From NCBI GenBank assembly GCA_949130495.1, contig OX422216.1, forward strand, positions 363,344,605-363,408,604: DNA of 64,000 nt. Reading direction: 5' to 3'. Positions 44,858 through 55,890 of the stretch are shown piece after piece. Made by a program: the position numbers and the translations under genes. Source of the stretch: Sambucus nigra (lineage: Eukaryota > Streptophyta > Magnoliopsida > Dipsacales > Adoxaceae). Numbering within the stretch: the stretch's first letter is position 1; the number at the start of each line of letters is the position of its first letter. Below the pieces are notes generated by a model that saw only the letters and a list, made by a program, of their open reading frames with translations, was not told the DNA's origin and did no database searches.

Positions 44858-46716
44858 GTGATTTATGCGTTTATCGCGATATTAATCATTACGATGAAAC
44901 GATAATATTTGTCGAATGGGATGATAATAGGGAACACAAACATAATATGTATAATAAATGCAAAAATATGATAAATTTGGAAATGGGGAATTTAAAAATT
45001 GGAAATTAGAAAATTTGAAAAATTAGAAAATTAGAAATTTGGAAACTTGAAAAATTGGACTCAAGTTTTAATCTGAGACGCCTACGTAGCATATAAAGGC
45101 ATCAAAATCCAAGTAGCTATCATGCAACATGGGGGTGGGGTTTATCAAATAGATTTGAACGGGATTTTATTATAGGTGTGTGTAGACAAATGTGTTTTAG
45201 TTTTGAAAAAGTGTGATGGATAATCCTGTTCGGAATTTATGGGTGTAACCCTTTTTTTGATTGTTATGTTTTTTTAAAGAAAATAAAGTATGCGGAATAT
45301 ACTAATAAAAGTGTAAGATGTTAATGTGTATGAACTAAACTAAGAACTAGATTAGGAATCTAATGTAATTTATGCAAAAATAAGAAACTTAAAAAGAGAG
45401 GGAAGGATTTTGACCTTCTTTGAAGCTTAATCTTTGATCTTGGATGAACTCCCTTGAATGTGAGATGAATGTTGGATTAGAGATAATGTGATTTTTTTCC
45501 AAATTGGTATGAAATTCACATGGAGGAACTTCATTGACTTCAAGAGAATGTTGTTGAGATCAGTGATGCTGATGGATCTGAGGTCTGCCCTGGAAGTGAG
45601 GTCATGCCCTCTATTTACAGGGTAAGGTGTGGCGTCGAGCGGCATAGCCCCAACCATACCAATCGCTAAGTGACCCTAGGCACACTTCCTATAGGCAGGG
45701 AAATAGACTTACCGATTGGCACTCTCGTGCAGATTTGTTTCGAAAAATGGTCATAGAACGCAATCCGTTAATTCTCATCATGCACGGAGCATACTGGTAA
45801 AAAGGTAATTCAGAGACCTTAAAGGTTATTTTATAACTCTCCCGAGTTCAGGAGTTGACTTTGGATCAAATGTGGCTCAGAAGCACACATTGGTCCTTTG
45901 GATGGGAGATCCTCGGATGAAAACGTATCATTTGTCTGCATGGTAAGTCCTAATCATGAATGGAGAGGTCGTTGGAAAGTTTAGGAAATGTACTTAAACA
46001 TTCCAACGAGTTTCACTCGATTAGGAAAGTTGACCTTGGTTAACCGGGGCCCGAAAGCTTTCAATGACCCCTCGGAGTAAAATGAATCATTCGTCCTCAC
46101 CATAAGTTAGAATCGCGCATGGGGTGTAACATTGAAAAGTTTATTCACTACCCTTCGAAGATTCATTCAGTGTCGGTCAAGATGAAGAGTTGATCTTTGT
46201 CACACAGAGTTAAGGAGCGCCCGGTGGCATTCAGATTGATTTTTGAGGGAAATGGATCGCTCGTCTGAACGGTTATGCCATTTCGCGCATGGGGCATACC
46301 ATTGGAAAGGGGTTTCAGTATTGAAAGAGATTTTTCTCTAGCGATGAAGTTGAATGGGGTAAAATTGGGGCTCGGGGGCACCTGATGGCCTCCATGTTGA
46401 TTTTCGATAGTAAAATATTCGTTCGTCCGAACGATTATGTCGATTTGTGCACAAGATGGACTATTGGCAATGGGATTAAGAGCCCGTTGAAGATTCAAAG
46501 AGATTTCACTCTGATGAAAGAGATCAGAGTCAAATGGGGCTCGGGAGGTCCTGATGGCCTCTAAATCGGTACTCAGAGTATGACCTTGGGTTTATAGTAA
46601 AATGGGGAGGGTTTAGGGATCTAAGGAGAGACTTAGGGGGTCCTAGAATGTTGTGTCTATAGATCCCCTCAACGGGTAAGCATGGAATAAGTGAAAGTAG
46701 ATGAATACACACTACA
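44327..46716 (-). mobile_element. 3' LTR of element C
   Basis: It aligns with 61913-64000 throughout and with element A's LTR as far as about 46590. The inner end is uncertain; ...CACTACA at 46716 (minus strand TGTAG) matches the TGTAG start of A's LTR. It carries an 18-base G run (44685-44702), a 73-base AT repeat (44783-44855) absent from the other LTRs, and an A-rich GGAAAATTRGAAAA repeat (44985-45055). A minus-strand TATA-like box (CCTGTAAATAGAG) lies at 45609-45621, with the palindromic module upstream at 45631-45720. Confidence 0.75.
44783..44855. repeat. AT dinucleotide microsatellite
   Basis: About 36 uninterrupted AT units. The corresponding place in the right LTR of C (about 62350-62375) has only a short TAATATATAG, so the tract expanded after insertion. 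The open frame across it is an Ile/Tyr artefact. Confidence 0.95.
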
Positions 46717-46734
46717 TGATGTTTTGGAAATAGG

Positions 46735-47511
46735 TCGATTCTACGGACCTATGGAACGAGGGTGACCGGTTCAGAGGGTCGAGGTTAATTCTGAGGACCT
46801 AAGGTAATGATGGAGATGGTCGATTCTGAGAACCTAAAGGAGGTGATGACTGAGGTACAAGGTAGGGAGTGACCAATGTAGTACGCCGAGGTTAATTTTG
46901 AGGACCTAAGTTATAGCGACCAATTCTATGGCTCAAAGACAATTCTGAGGGCCTAAGTATAGATGACTAATTCTAGGGGTCAAAGACAAATCCATGGGCT
47001 TAAGATAGAGGTGACTAATTCTGAAGGTCAAAGCCAATTCTACGGGCTTAAGATATAGATGAGCAATTATGTGGCTTTAAGACAAATTTATGGGCTTAAG
47101 TAGAGGTGACCATTTCTGCGGGTCAAAGACAATTTTGTAGGCTTAAGATAGAGAGATGAACAATTCTACGGGTCAAAGGCAATTCTGAGAGCTTAAGTAG
47201 AGATGACCAATTCTTGGGGTCGAAGACAATTCAGAGGGATTAAGTAGAAGTGACCAATTTTACGAGTCGGAGCCAATTCTCAGGGCTTAAGTAGAGATGG
47301 AAAAATTATGCGGGTCGAAGCCAATTCTGAGGGCTTAAGTAGAAGCAACCAATTATGAGGGTTTTAGTAGAAATGACCAATTCTGCGTGTCGAAGCCAAT
47401 TTTGAGGGCTTAAGTAGAGATGACCAATTCTGAAGATCGAAGCAAATTCTGAGGGCTTAAGTAGAAGCGGCCAATTCTGAGGGTCGAAGAAAATTTTAAG
47501 GACTTAAGTTT
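46735..47511. repeat. Tandem array of a 47-bp dimeric unit
   Basis: About 15 units of the form ACCAATTCTGAGGGTCGAAG plus CCAATTCTGAGGGCTTAAG plus TAGAGATG. Each 47-bp unit is itself two related halves of 23-24 bp. Units on the left (46760-46920) are more divergent than those on the right (47150-47510). The array lies just inside the 3' LTR in the 3' untranslated region of the element, a place where Tat/Ogre elements are known to carry variable tandem repeats. Confidence 0.88.
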
Positions 47512-47524
47512 TCTTGGGGAAATT

Positions 47525-47750
47525 TAGGAACTCCACTGGGGATACATATATTTTGGTTCTACTGGGGATTTGGGGGGGATCATTTGATTTTAAGTTCCGC
47601 TGGGGCAGAGGGAATGATCAAAAGGTTGGATGTTTCATAGTTGGGAATTTTTTTATTTTTGTGGTGTCCTTTGGAGATGTTGCTGAGGAGGATATCCAAT
47701 TGATTTTGGGGATTCCACATGGGATATAAGAGTTCCGTTGGGGACATGAG
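47525..47750 (+). repeat. CTGGGGA boxes resembling a primer binding site
   Basis: TCCACTGGGGATAC (47532), TCTACTGGGGATT (47558), TCCGCTGGGGCA (47596) and TCCGTTGGGGACA (47734) are variants of one box; TTCCACATGGGATA (47712) may be a fifth. The box resembles the ACTCCRCTGGGGA part of Tat/Ogre-type primer binding sites, but on the strand opposite to the element's own PBS. Noncoding. Confidence 0.55.
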
Positions 47751-47909
47751 CATGGTAAAAATGTTTTTTCTTGGTGAAAAATGTTCTAAAATCCATTTTG
47801 TATTTTTATGATTTTTTCATAATTTTCTAGCCTTTTTAGATAATTTTTGTACAAAATTTCAAGGTAGGTGCTGACTGGCATGGTTCTACCTCAAGTAGGT
47901 GGAGGGACA

Positions 47910-47971
47910 GTGTCGATCGATGGGTGGCAAGGAGATATCGATCGGCATGCCCCTTAGCCTCCTATAAAAGG
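47910..47971 (+). promoter_or_regulatory. Promoter of antisense gene 1 in C
   Basis: A TATA box CCTATAAAAGG (47960-47971) is preceded by GTCGATCGATGG (47912) and TATCGATCGGCATGCC (47937-47952), two palindrome-like words. The ATG of the gene follows about 92 bp downstream at 48063, after a short leader. This is the clearest + strand promoter in the window. Confidence 0.65.
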
Positions 47972-48062
47972 TGGCGGGTTCTCCTCATTTTTCATAGCTT
48001 TCTGACTTGCCGTCTTCAGCAATTACCTTCTGCGAAGAGTGTTAGTGTTCCAAAATCAATAG

Positions 48063-50148
48063 ATGAATGATTTCTTAAATAGCGCAACACACATGGTGTG
48101 GCTCAATGTTGATGATTATGAAAACTTGGAATCGAGGGCTAGGGTTCCCCTTATAATGGGCAATGAAAATTCTTATGACTCATTCGATCCAGTGGCAGAT
48201 GAGAGGACCCTCTTGTACAAGACATCACGTCATCTTTCTTCTAGGGTGGTGAACCCTAGTGGCTATGTAATTATTGATGACCTTTGCTATTCATTGTCAT
48301 TTTTCTTAGTGATATTCCTTTTTCCCTGGAATTTTGACAAAGATTTTTTCCTTTTTGTCTTTAACAGTCTGGTGTTTCTATGTCGACTATGCGTGCTCAA
48401 GGGATGATGGGGCTTACGGATGTTTGGGAGCACCTTTCGTTGCTAATACGTTGGGTGGTTTCATCATTCGGTTTCGAGAGACTGGCATATGTGTTGGATG
48501 ATACGCCTTGTGCTATGGCTATTCTTTGTGCTCTGAGAGAGAGGTGGTGGGACACCACCCACACCTTTTACTTTGGCTTTGGGGAGATGACAATGACTCC
48601 CAGAGATGTGCAATAGCTACTGGTGCTAGACTATGATTGAGGTGGATATGACTTTGGAGGTGACGTCGAAGGTGGAGATGACGGCATTGGGTCGTGTGGA
48701 GAGGGTAGTCTCTGAGGACTCTCGTCGTGTGTCTCTTCTGAATGATTTATTACTGAGTAGGAGGATTGATGAGGAGGATGGGATGTACGTGCGGCGGATG
48801 GCCCATTTGTTTATTCTGCTGGTCTTAGGGGGTTTATTGGTGGCGAAAAGTGGCGACGTCATCCACTTGTAGTTTTTGTCTATTCTGGGGGTGTTTTCAA
48901 ACGTCCCTCTTTATGACTGGGGGAGCCTAACCTTGGAGACACTTTATTATTCTGTTGATGCGTTCAGCCAATGCTGCCGGCAAACTTTTACTGGAGCCAT
49001 GTATCTTCTTGATGTATTCTTTATTTTTCTCATTTTCCATTATGGGGTCACATTTTTCTTTTATGCATTTTATTCTTGGTTTCTTGCTTTCTGACCTATT
49101 GTTCTTTACAGACATGGTTCTAAGAGGTGATTAGGTTTAACACCCGATTGATAGCTTTAAGGACGAGTTTGTTGGGGACTTCTGTCAGATGTACCGGTGG
49201 TGGAAGTCCAATTGGTAGTCAAAGACAAGTGGGCGAGTAAGTCATTCTTTCTCTTATGAGATCATTTTTACTTTGTGATATTTTCTAATATTGATCTTTA
49301 ATTGCTAGGGATTTTTTATGTGACCTTCTATCCATTGGGGAAAGCCATCTAGCATACAGGATTAACTGGGGGAAATGCACAGATGCGAGATTTTCTGGAT
49401 GAGTTTGGCTACTCTTGGTACCTTGGGGAGAGAGTAGTCCAAAAGGTTTTATAGGATGAGTTTAGGGTGCCACCGGTGAGGCCCGCAGTGTATATGAGGC
49501 GAGTGCAAGAGATGTCAGATGATTCACGGGTAGCGGTGATGATGGGCGACCCTTACTTTTCTTATACGGACACGATGTCGGAGTATGATTATTTGGAGTT
49601 GTGTCGAGATTGTTGATGCCACCCAACATATATGACATGATGCCTCCCCTCTCGGTGGGTTCAATTCAGCCAGTGGGGTCCTCCCACAGTGCAGGTGGTG
49701 TGTCAGAATCGATGGCAGCGATGATCTCAGAGGTTCCTTTTTGTGCGGTTGCCCCCTCCTTATTATAATATCATGATGGAAGGTCGGTACGTTTGTTGCA
49801 TCGTCATAATCTGATGGATCCGGATGACTTGGATTTGACCGAGGAGGTCCTTGAGCCCTCGTTATACTTTTCATCTCTTTGACTTTCTTATTTTTTGATT
49901 TCTTCCTTTGCATCAGATTGATTAATTTTCTCTTTTCTGTTTCTCTTTGCAGCATATCCGGGTCTCCAGCACCTGGATGAAGGATGTTTGAATTGGATAT
50001 CTTTGATGACCTTCCACATTAGGGATTCAATTCTTGTTCCTTCCAATCCGGTGTCATCTGCCTCGTCTGAGTAAGGGTCTAGCTCGGGGAATAGTGGTAC
50101 GTCATCTTAGCGCCGGGGGAGGAGAGTGCGCTGAAGGAAAGAAGGTTC

Positions 50149-50208
<60 letters not shown>

Positions 50209-50230
50209 TTGTACGTGAGGAGAGAGATAA
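48063..50230 (+). pseudogene. Antisense gene 1 of C: plant mobile domain protein, broken
   Basis: Exon 1 (from the ATG at 48063) includes DERTLLYKTSRHLSSRVV. An intron probably spans from about 48276-48290 to the acceptor GTCTTTAACAG at 48367. Exon 2 reads WEHLSLLIRWVVSSFGFERL, then ALRERWWDTTHTFYFGFGEM and TMTPRDVQ. RWxxxTHTFxxxxGExTxTxxDV is the PMD signature. Further on come LFILLVLGGLLVAKSGDVIH and GVFSNVPLYDWGSLTLETLY with FSQCCRQTFTGAMYLLD, also PMD blocks. Stops and frameshifts follow from 48616. Other fragments (FYVTFYPLGKAI near 49315, SDDSRVAVMMGDPYFSYTDT near 49515) extend it. The 3' end is unclear; a GA microsatellite at 50152 lies near it. PMD proteins occur both as host genes and inside transposons; the function here is unknown. 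Confidence 0.72.
50152..50206. repeat. GA dinucleotide microsatellite
   Basis: About 27 uninterrupted GA units. The Arg/Glu and Ser/Leu open frames that cross it on both strands are artefacts of the repeat. Confidence 0.95.
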
Positions 50231-50578
50231 AATGTAAGTGGGTGAGTGAGAAAGAAAAATGTAGGTGGGTTCGGGATAAGTCCCGCCGTATTTTCTTTTT
50301 TTACTGCAAAATAGATGTAACACGGCAAATATCTATGTAGATTAAATAAAGTTTTTGTTTATTTTTTTTATTGACTTAATTCACAGGATCTTTTTACTTT
50401 GCTGCTGACACCGTAAAAAGGATTAAAAATGATTTGGGAGAGAATTTATTTCAAAACAAGACAAGTAAAAAGCACAAAGAGTAGAAAATTCAAATTCTTT
50501 GAGAATAGAAACTATTTTTATTGAGTTTTTTGGTTTTGACAAAAAAGGAAAAATGGAAATTTCCCAAACTAGGGGGTT

Positions 50579-50746
50579 GCCGATCAACATGACCCCTGTC
50601 CTGCCTATTGGTATGTCAGTCCAGGATAATGAATCCAAGGCTTTGATTGCACTTTCTTCAATTGCTTGGTACTTGGTGGGAAGTTTTTCTCAAATTTCTG
50701 TAGGGTTCCTTGTCTTTGTTTGAGTGTTTTCAAGTATAAATAGGGG
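50579..50746 (+). promoter_or_regulatory. Promoter of antisense gene 2 in C
   Basis: A TATA box GTATAAATAGGGG lies at 50734-50746 and the ATG follows at 50817. About 125-155 bp upstream, GCCGATCAACATGACCCC then TGTCCTGCCTATTGG (50579-50611) resembles the LTR module at 63153 (GCCGATCATCATAGCCC ... CCAATCGG). Confidence 0.6.
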
Positions 50747-50816
50747 TGTGGGTGGAGCATTATCTTCACACCTCCACATTCCTTTTCTTTTGTATTCTTT
50801 TTACTTACTTTGTAAA

Positions 50817-52140
50817 ATGGCTCTCCCTGGTACTGTTGAGTTTGCAAACTACCTCGAAACCTTGGAGTCGATCTGCTCACACAATTTTGACTACGAGGCT
50901 TTCAACATGCGTCGAGTCTCTTTATGGCATAATCGTCCTATAGAGTGGAACATGTTGATGGTAGAGGTGGAGTTCTAGTACCCTGAATACCATGTCTTTC
51001 TCTTCAAGTTAGACGAGATTTGCCTTACCTATGAAGAGTTCTCTCCATGTTGACGATAAATCCCATTGTTGCAGTGGCTATTACTGAGTTTTCTTGGTCC
51101 CCTCAGGAGTTGTTAGCGGGACTCCTCTGTATCTCGCCTTCGGTGGCTAGGTCACTGGTTACAGGAGGAATGATATTTCTTCCTGCTATGCTGCATTTTG
51201 TACATTTGCAGGATGTTAGTGATGTTGGCTATGTTGGAACCGTCATTCTGGGATTAGTTTTAAAACTGTTATTGGTGACTGTAGAATTAGTAGTGGACCC
51301 ATAACTTTTATCTATTTCTTCTGGGATGTCGTATCGTCGAAATCCTTCAGCGGTGATACTGGTAGAGGCTCTGAATGGTTTGGATGCCTAGCGGGAAGGT
51401 TGTTCTAACTTCCTGAGGGGTAGCCCCGTAATGATGTTCATGTGGCTTTAATAGAGATTCCATATGGCGGTCCCACCTGAGTATCCTTTGTCGGCTATGA
51501 CAAACTTCCTGCCACGCTACTTTATCAGTGTAGACCTGGACATTGAGAGCATGGGAAATTCGTTTGTGGATCACGTAGCTTGAGGCTTGTGTTGGTCAGT
51601 GCCTTGGTAGGGGGGAGGTTTTTCCCATTCTGAAACTGGGGGAATACCAATATGTTCGGTTAGTTGGCCTCAGTCAGACCTCTTTCTACTTTTTGTGGCA
51701 GCTTTTGTGCCAATTTGACTGGGAATAGATTGTGCCACCTCGAACATTGGACTTATTTCCTATGGAGGATTTGATAGATTGTATGTGCATGCAGCTTGGC
51801 TCTTTGTGGTAGAATCGTCGATCCGTCCATCCCGGTCTGTTGGAAAAGTCTAGCATATTTCAGGGGGCAAAATGAAGGGGTTGTGGAGAAAGGTAGTTAC
51901 CAAGATGCTGGTTGTGAAGACTGTACAAATGTGTTTCTCCATATCTGACACCATGGAGGGAGGAGTTGTGGTTTTACCCATGCTAGTCTGAGCTTATTAT
52001 TCTATGGAGCATCTGTGACACTCTATTCAGGAAGGGGAAGTTTGGGGACCCTATGATGTGGGTGATGATAGGACCAGTTCCTCTGGAAGTTCTGGGTAGG
52101 ACCCCGGGGAGTTTATTTGTGAAGCTTTTATAATGGGTTA
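50817..52140 (+). pseudogene. Antisense gene 2 of C, broken
   Basis: From the ATG at 50817 it reads MALPGTVEFANYLETLESIC then RVSLWHNRPIEWNMLMVEVE, a stop, then FLFKLDEICLTYEEFSP. After a frameshift it continues EFSWSPQELLAGLLC, GGMIFLPAMLHFVHLQDVSD, NPSAVILVEALNGLDA and REGCSNFLRGSPVMMFMWL, then AVPPEYPLSAM. The order (TYEEF near the start, a hydrophobic LTLLxYGLV-like stretch, NPxxAxLVEAL, then a CSPLLxxW-like block) resembles plant proteins that I recall being labelled DUF7745 and found with Tat-type transposons; this was not checked. It is distinct from gene 1 and has its own TATA box. Many stops. A likely poly-A signal GGAATAAATTTAGG is near 52170. Confidence 0.5.
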
Positions 52141-52589
52141 GGTTGTATTTATGGTTATTCTGGTTGTGGGAATAAATTTAGGAGTGGTGGTTTAGGTGTA
52201 GTGGGACTTATTTTTGGTTTGGTTTTAGGAAGGTAGGGTTTCGTTTGGCAAGGAAATATGTTTGACTCCCTACGCTGATGTAATTATACTGGAATTTTCA
52301 AACAGTGGAATAAAAAAGTTTTTGATCATCTAGTTGTGCCTCTTGATGAGTTTTTTGCATTTGAATTATCTATATTGATCGCTAAGGCATACATAATCCT
52401 TTTATTCATCTATATGATAAAATGAATTGTTGTTCTCGGGGATAAAAAAGAATAGCATTTTGTGAAAAAGAGAGGGGTTCGTGATCATGTAAAGCGGATG
52501 CCCTGCCTACGTACCTCTAAGATTTTAAAAAATTTATTAAATTCATTTTTGAAAGTAAAATGATTTTGAGAGGATCAGGCCCTACGCAA
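52141..52589. other. Convergent 3' region of element C
   Basis: Between the end of antisense gene 2 and the C-terminus of integrase. It contains AATAAA-type signals on the + strand (52171 and 52310) but no coding motif. A short TA repeat follows at 52604-52628. Confidence 0.5.
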
Positions 52590-54000
52590 TTTTGAGTAGA
52601 GGGATATATATATATATATATATATATAAGGGAGATTAGAAGAGTCGTAGTGCCCCGAGATTTTGGACTAGGGGTAAAATTTCTTGACACGGTCCAGTTT
52701 GACTAAGGTCAGTGATCATAGCGGTGTCGCCTGATAGGATCTTCTTTATAATGTAGGGTCCGCTCTAATTGGGCTTGAATTTTCCTTTGGTGTCCCAGCT
52801 GGGCTTTACAATTTTTTTATGGGATAAATCCCCTTCTCGGACACCATGATCCTTGACTCTCTTGTTGAATGACCACGCTATTCAGCGATGGTACCCTTGT
52901 ATATGATATAGAGACTTCACCCTCTTTTCATCCAAGAGTCACAACTCGTCAAGACATCTTTGATTCTAGTCTTCCTCGCTAACCTTGCTTTCAAGCATTA
53001 TGCGTAATGAAGGAATTTCTAGCTCCACGTGTAGGACTACTTCCATGATGTAAACTAGAGAGTAAGGGGTAGCCCAAGTAGATGTTCAAACTGAAGTATG
53101 GTATCCCTAGAGGGAGTAAGGTATCCACTCAGCCCAATCTCAACAACTCTTAATATCTTGATAATGATGGATTTGAGGTTCTTATTAGCAGCTTCAACTG
53201 CTCCATTAGTTTGAGGTCAGTAGGGAGAAGATTTGTGTCCCTGAATCCCGTACTCATCAATCGCTACTGTGACTTATGCTTCGAAATGCAACTCGTTATC
53301 CGAGACGAGCTCATGCAACTCCATATTGGAAGATGATTTATTTTTTGTTAATGAACTTGGCCACCTTCTTGGCATTCAGGATTGTTTATGACTCGACTTT
53401 TTCCCATTTAGTGAAGTAGTCACTGGAAAATGGGATTAACTCATTCTCGTTGGAGGCTTTGGGTGTAGTCGTCCCTATGATATCAATTCCCTGTGTGGAG
53501 AATTGCTAGGGAGAAGTCATATTATATAATTCCCGCATAGGAAGGTGTTGCAAGTTGGAAAACTATTGGAATTTGAGACATCTTCGAAAGTAGGTGGTGC
53601 AATCTTGAAATATAATAGTCCTATAGTAACCATATCAGATGATTTTCTTCATTAGCATATGACCATTCATGTGGGGTCCTCATTCCCCGCTATGGATCAT
53701 CTCTTCAATGTCAGCCCCTATGATGCAATGCAAATGGGTTCCATTGAAGTTTTGCTTGAATATTGCTTTATCACAAATAATGTACTGGGTAGCCAGTCCG
53801 CTGAGGGTTGCTCAGTTTTTCTCGTCAGAAGCTTGGGGATACCTACCATGCTTGAGGAAGTTCCAGCAATCGACTATGTCAGGATCTTCTTCTATGATGA
53901 TCTCAATGTGGTAGCAATGGTTTGGTCTATCTTGCTTTTAGATAAAGAAATGGGACATTGTTACTCCTTTGAGCATATCAACCATGGAGGCTAAGGTATC
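52590..54000 (-). pseudogene. pol of element C: integrase
   Basis: Minus-strand blocks in order from the right: GIDIIGTTTPKASNENELIP, DYFTKWEKVES, NMELHELVSDNELHFEA, EYGIQGHKSSPY then PQTNGAVEAANKNLKSIIIK, TPYSLVYIMEVVLHVELEIP, and the C-terminal GKFKPNWSGPYIIKKIL with GDTAMITDL. All three catalytic positions can be seen (Asp in DYFTKW, Asp in VSDN, Glu in GAVEAAN). The GPY motif marks the C-terminal domain. Many stops and a frameshift break the frame. The wording is close to Ogre-type integrase as I know it. Confidence 0.8.
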
Positions 54001-54900
54001 CAGGGCATCGGCTAGGTTGTTCTTTGCTCGGGGAAGGTAGTGGAAGGTGATTTCTTAGAATTGGGAAGCTATCCCTTCGAGGTGGGCATTGAAGGGTAAG
54101 AGTTTCTCGTCCTTGACTTTCCATCTTTTGCATACTTCTCCAATAATGAGGGTTGAAACCATATAGACATCTAAGTATCGAATTCCTTTCTTGAGAGCAA
54201 CTTTGAGGCCTATCTTGCATGCCTCATATTCAGTCATGTTGTTAGTACAAGATAAATCTACGTTAATGGAGATGGAAGTGTGAGAGTTAGTAGGGTAAAT
54301 TAGGAGGATCCGAATGTCATAGCCTTTCTTGTTGGTAGCACCGCCAAAGAAAATTTTCCATCGAAGATCTTCTTGGGAGGTATAGAGGATATTCTCATAC
54401 GAAAAATCAAAAATCCCGACATAGGCTTCTTCCATAGGGTAGTCAGTGAGGTAGTCAGAGATGGCTATTCATTTTATGGCTTTCTGTCTGACACACACAA
54501 TATCAAACTCGGATAAAATCATCAACCATTGGGCCATTCTACTGGACAAGGAAGGTTTTTCGAGTGGGTACTTGATGGGATCCATTGGGGACACAAGTTT
54601 GATGGGAAAGGAGAGCATGTAGTGTCGTAATTTTTGGGTGACCCATACAAAGTCAACACATGCCTTTTCCAAGGCTATGTAGTTAACATTGAATATGGAT
54701 AACTTGTGACTGGCATAGAAGATGGCTTTCTATTTGTGGGATTCTTAAAGGTATTGGGCTAGCAAAGCCCCAGCTACGGTATCTATTACGGTAAGGTATA
54801 GGAGTAGGGAAAAACTAGACTATGGTGGCATGAGCACTAGAGGTTGGGTTAGATATTGCTTGATTCTATCAAAGGCTTCTTGACAAGATTCGTTCGAAAC
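54001..54900 (-). pseudogene. pol of element C: RNase H domains
   Basis: 54469-54672 reads DFVWVTQKLRHYMLSFPIKL, MDPIKYPLEKPSLSSRMAQW then LMILSEFDIV, the RT-linked RNase H. 54055-54435 reads DLRWKIFFGGATNKKGYDIR, NNMTEYEACKIGLKVAL then RYLDVYMVSTLIIGEVCKRW, the second RNase H. The usual FDGA start has Gly in place of the catalytic Asp (FGGA); TEYEA is kept and the DS position after YLDVY is damaged. Stops separate the two frames. Confidence 0.82.
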
Positions 54901-55890
54901 TTTAGTGGAAACCTTTCGAAGGAGTTTAAAGATGGGTTAACAGATAGAAGTCAACTAGTTGATGAATCGGCTGATATATTGTAACTTTCTGAGGAATTCT
55001 CAAACTTCCTTCTCCGTTCAGGGTGGTGGAATTTTGAGTATGGCTTTTAGCCTGGAAGTATCTGCTTTAATACCCTTCTCACTAACCATGAATCCCAACA
55101 ACTTTCCTTTGGTAATGCTGAAGACACATTTTTGTGGGTTAAGTCGCATTTGATATTGTTGAAATCATTTGGATAACTTTCGGAGGGCGAGAACATGACC
55201 TTCCATAGTCTTATACTTGATAATCATATCATCCACATAGACCTCAACTTCTTTATTTTTCAGATCATGCAAGATGGTTATGTCAGCCCACTGGTAGGTA
55301 GTCCCAGCATTTTTTAGACCAAATGGCATAACAGTGTAGCAAAAGGTTCCCCAATGAGTGATTAATGCGGTTTTCTCTTGATGATTCGGGTACATCTTGA
55401 TCTGATTATATCCGAAAAAACCATAAATGAAGGGCTCAAAAGAGTGACTGGATGTATTGTCTATAATCATGTTGATATTGGGCAGTGGGTAATCATCCTT
55501 CGGAGAAGATAAGTTCAAGTCTCGGTAGTCGACACACATGCAAACCTTCCCTCCTAATTATGGCACGGGTACGATATTGGCTAGACATGTGGGATATCCA
55601 ATCACACGAATGAAACCCACATTCAACTTCTTAACCACTTCATCCTTAACCTTGAACGACCATTCGATGAGGAGCTTTCGCAATTTTTATTTGACTGGTT
55701 TGCAATCTGGGAGAGTTAGAATCTCATGCTAAGTTATCTCGGGATCAATTCCTGGAATATCTTCCTAGGACCATGCGAAGACATCCACAAATTCCTTCAA
55801 TAATTCTTTGAGTTTATCATGCTCATGCTCGTCAAGGGTGACCCATATCCTAAACTCGCTCAGTTGGCTACTAGAGCCAAGATTAATAAT
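54901..55890 (-). pseudogene. pol of element C: reverse transcriptase
   Basis: From the right: FVDVFAWS then EDIPGIDPEITQHE, KKLNVGFIRVIGYPTCLANI, and in the 124-codon frame 55165-55539 MCVDYRDLNLSSPKDDYPLP, GFFGYNQIKMYPNHQEKTAL, MPFGLKNAGTTYQ and VEVYVDDMIIKYKTMEGHV. The catalytic YVDD box is intact, unlike in B and E. The thumb (LRLNPQKC-like text followed by FGKLLGFMV-like text) is at about 55080-55160. Stops occur on both sides of the 124-codon frame. Confidence 0.88.

Noticed and set aside
44720..44905. Open frame of alternating Ile and Tyr
   Set aside because: It is the translation of the AT microsatellite.
46735..47511. CRISPR-like regular repeat array
   Set aside because: Units are contiguous and vary by point changes, with no unique spacers or cas genes, in a plant retroelement. 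It is a tandem repeat.
47514..47729. Plus-strand gene of 71 codons in the 3' region of C
   Set aside because: It overlaps the CTGGGGA boxes and has Gly/Phe-rich text without family resemblance.
50034..50328. Open frames rich in Arg/Glu or Ser/Leu
   Set aside because: They are translations of the GA microsatellite on the two strands.
54055..55539. Host reverse transcriptase or telomerase-like gene
   Set aside because: The RT, RNase H and integrase order and wording are those of Ty3/gypsy pol in the same element as gag and LTRs.
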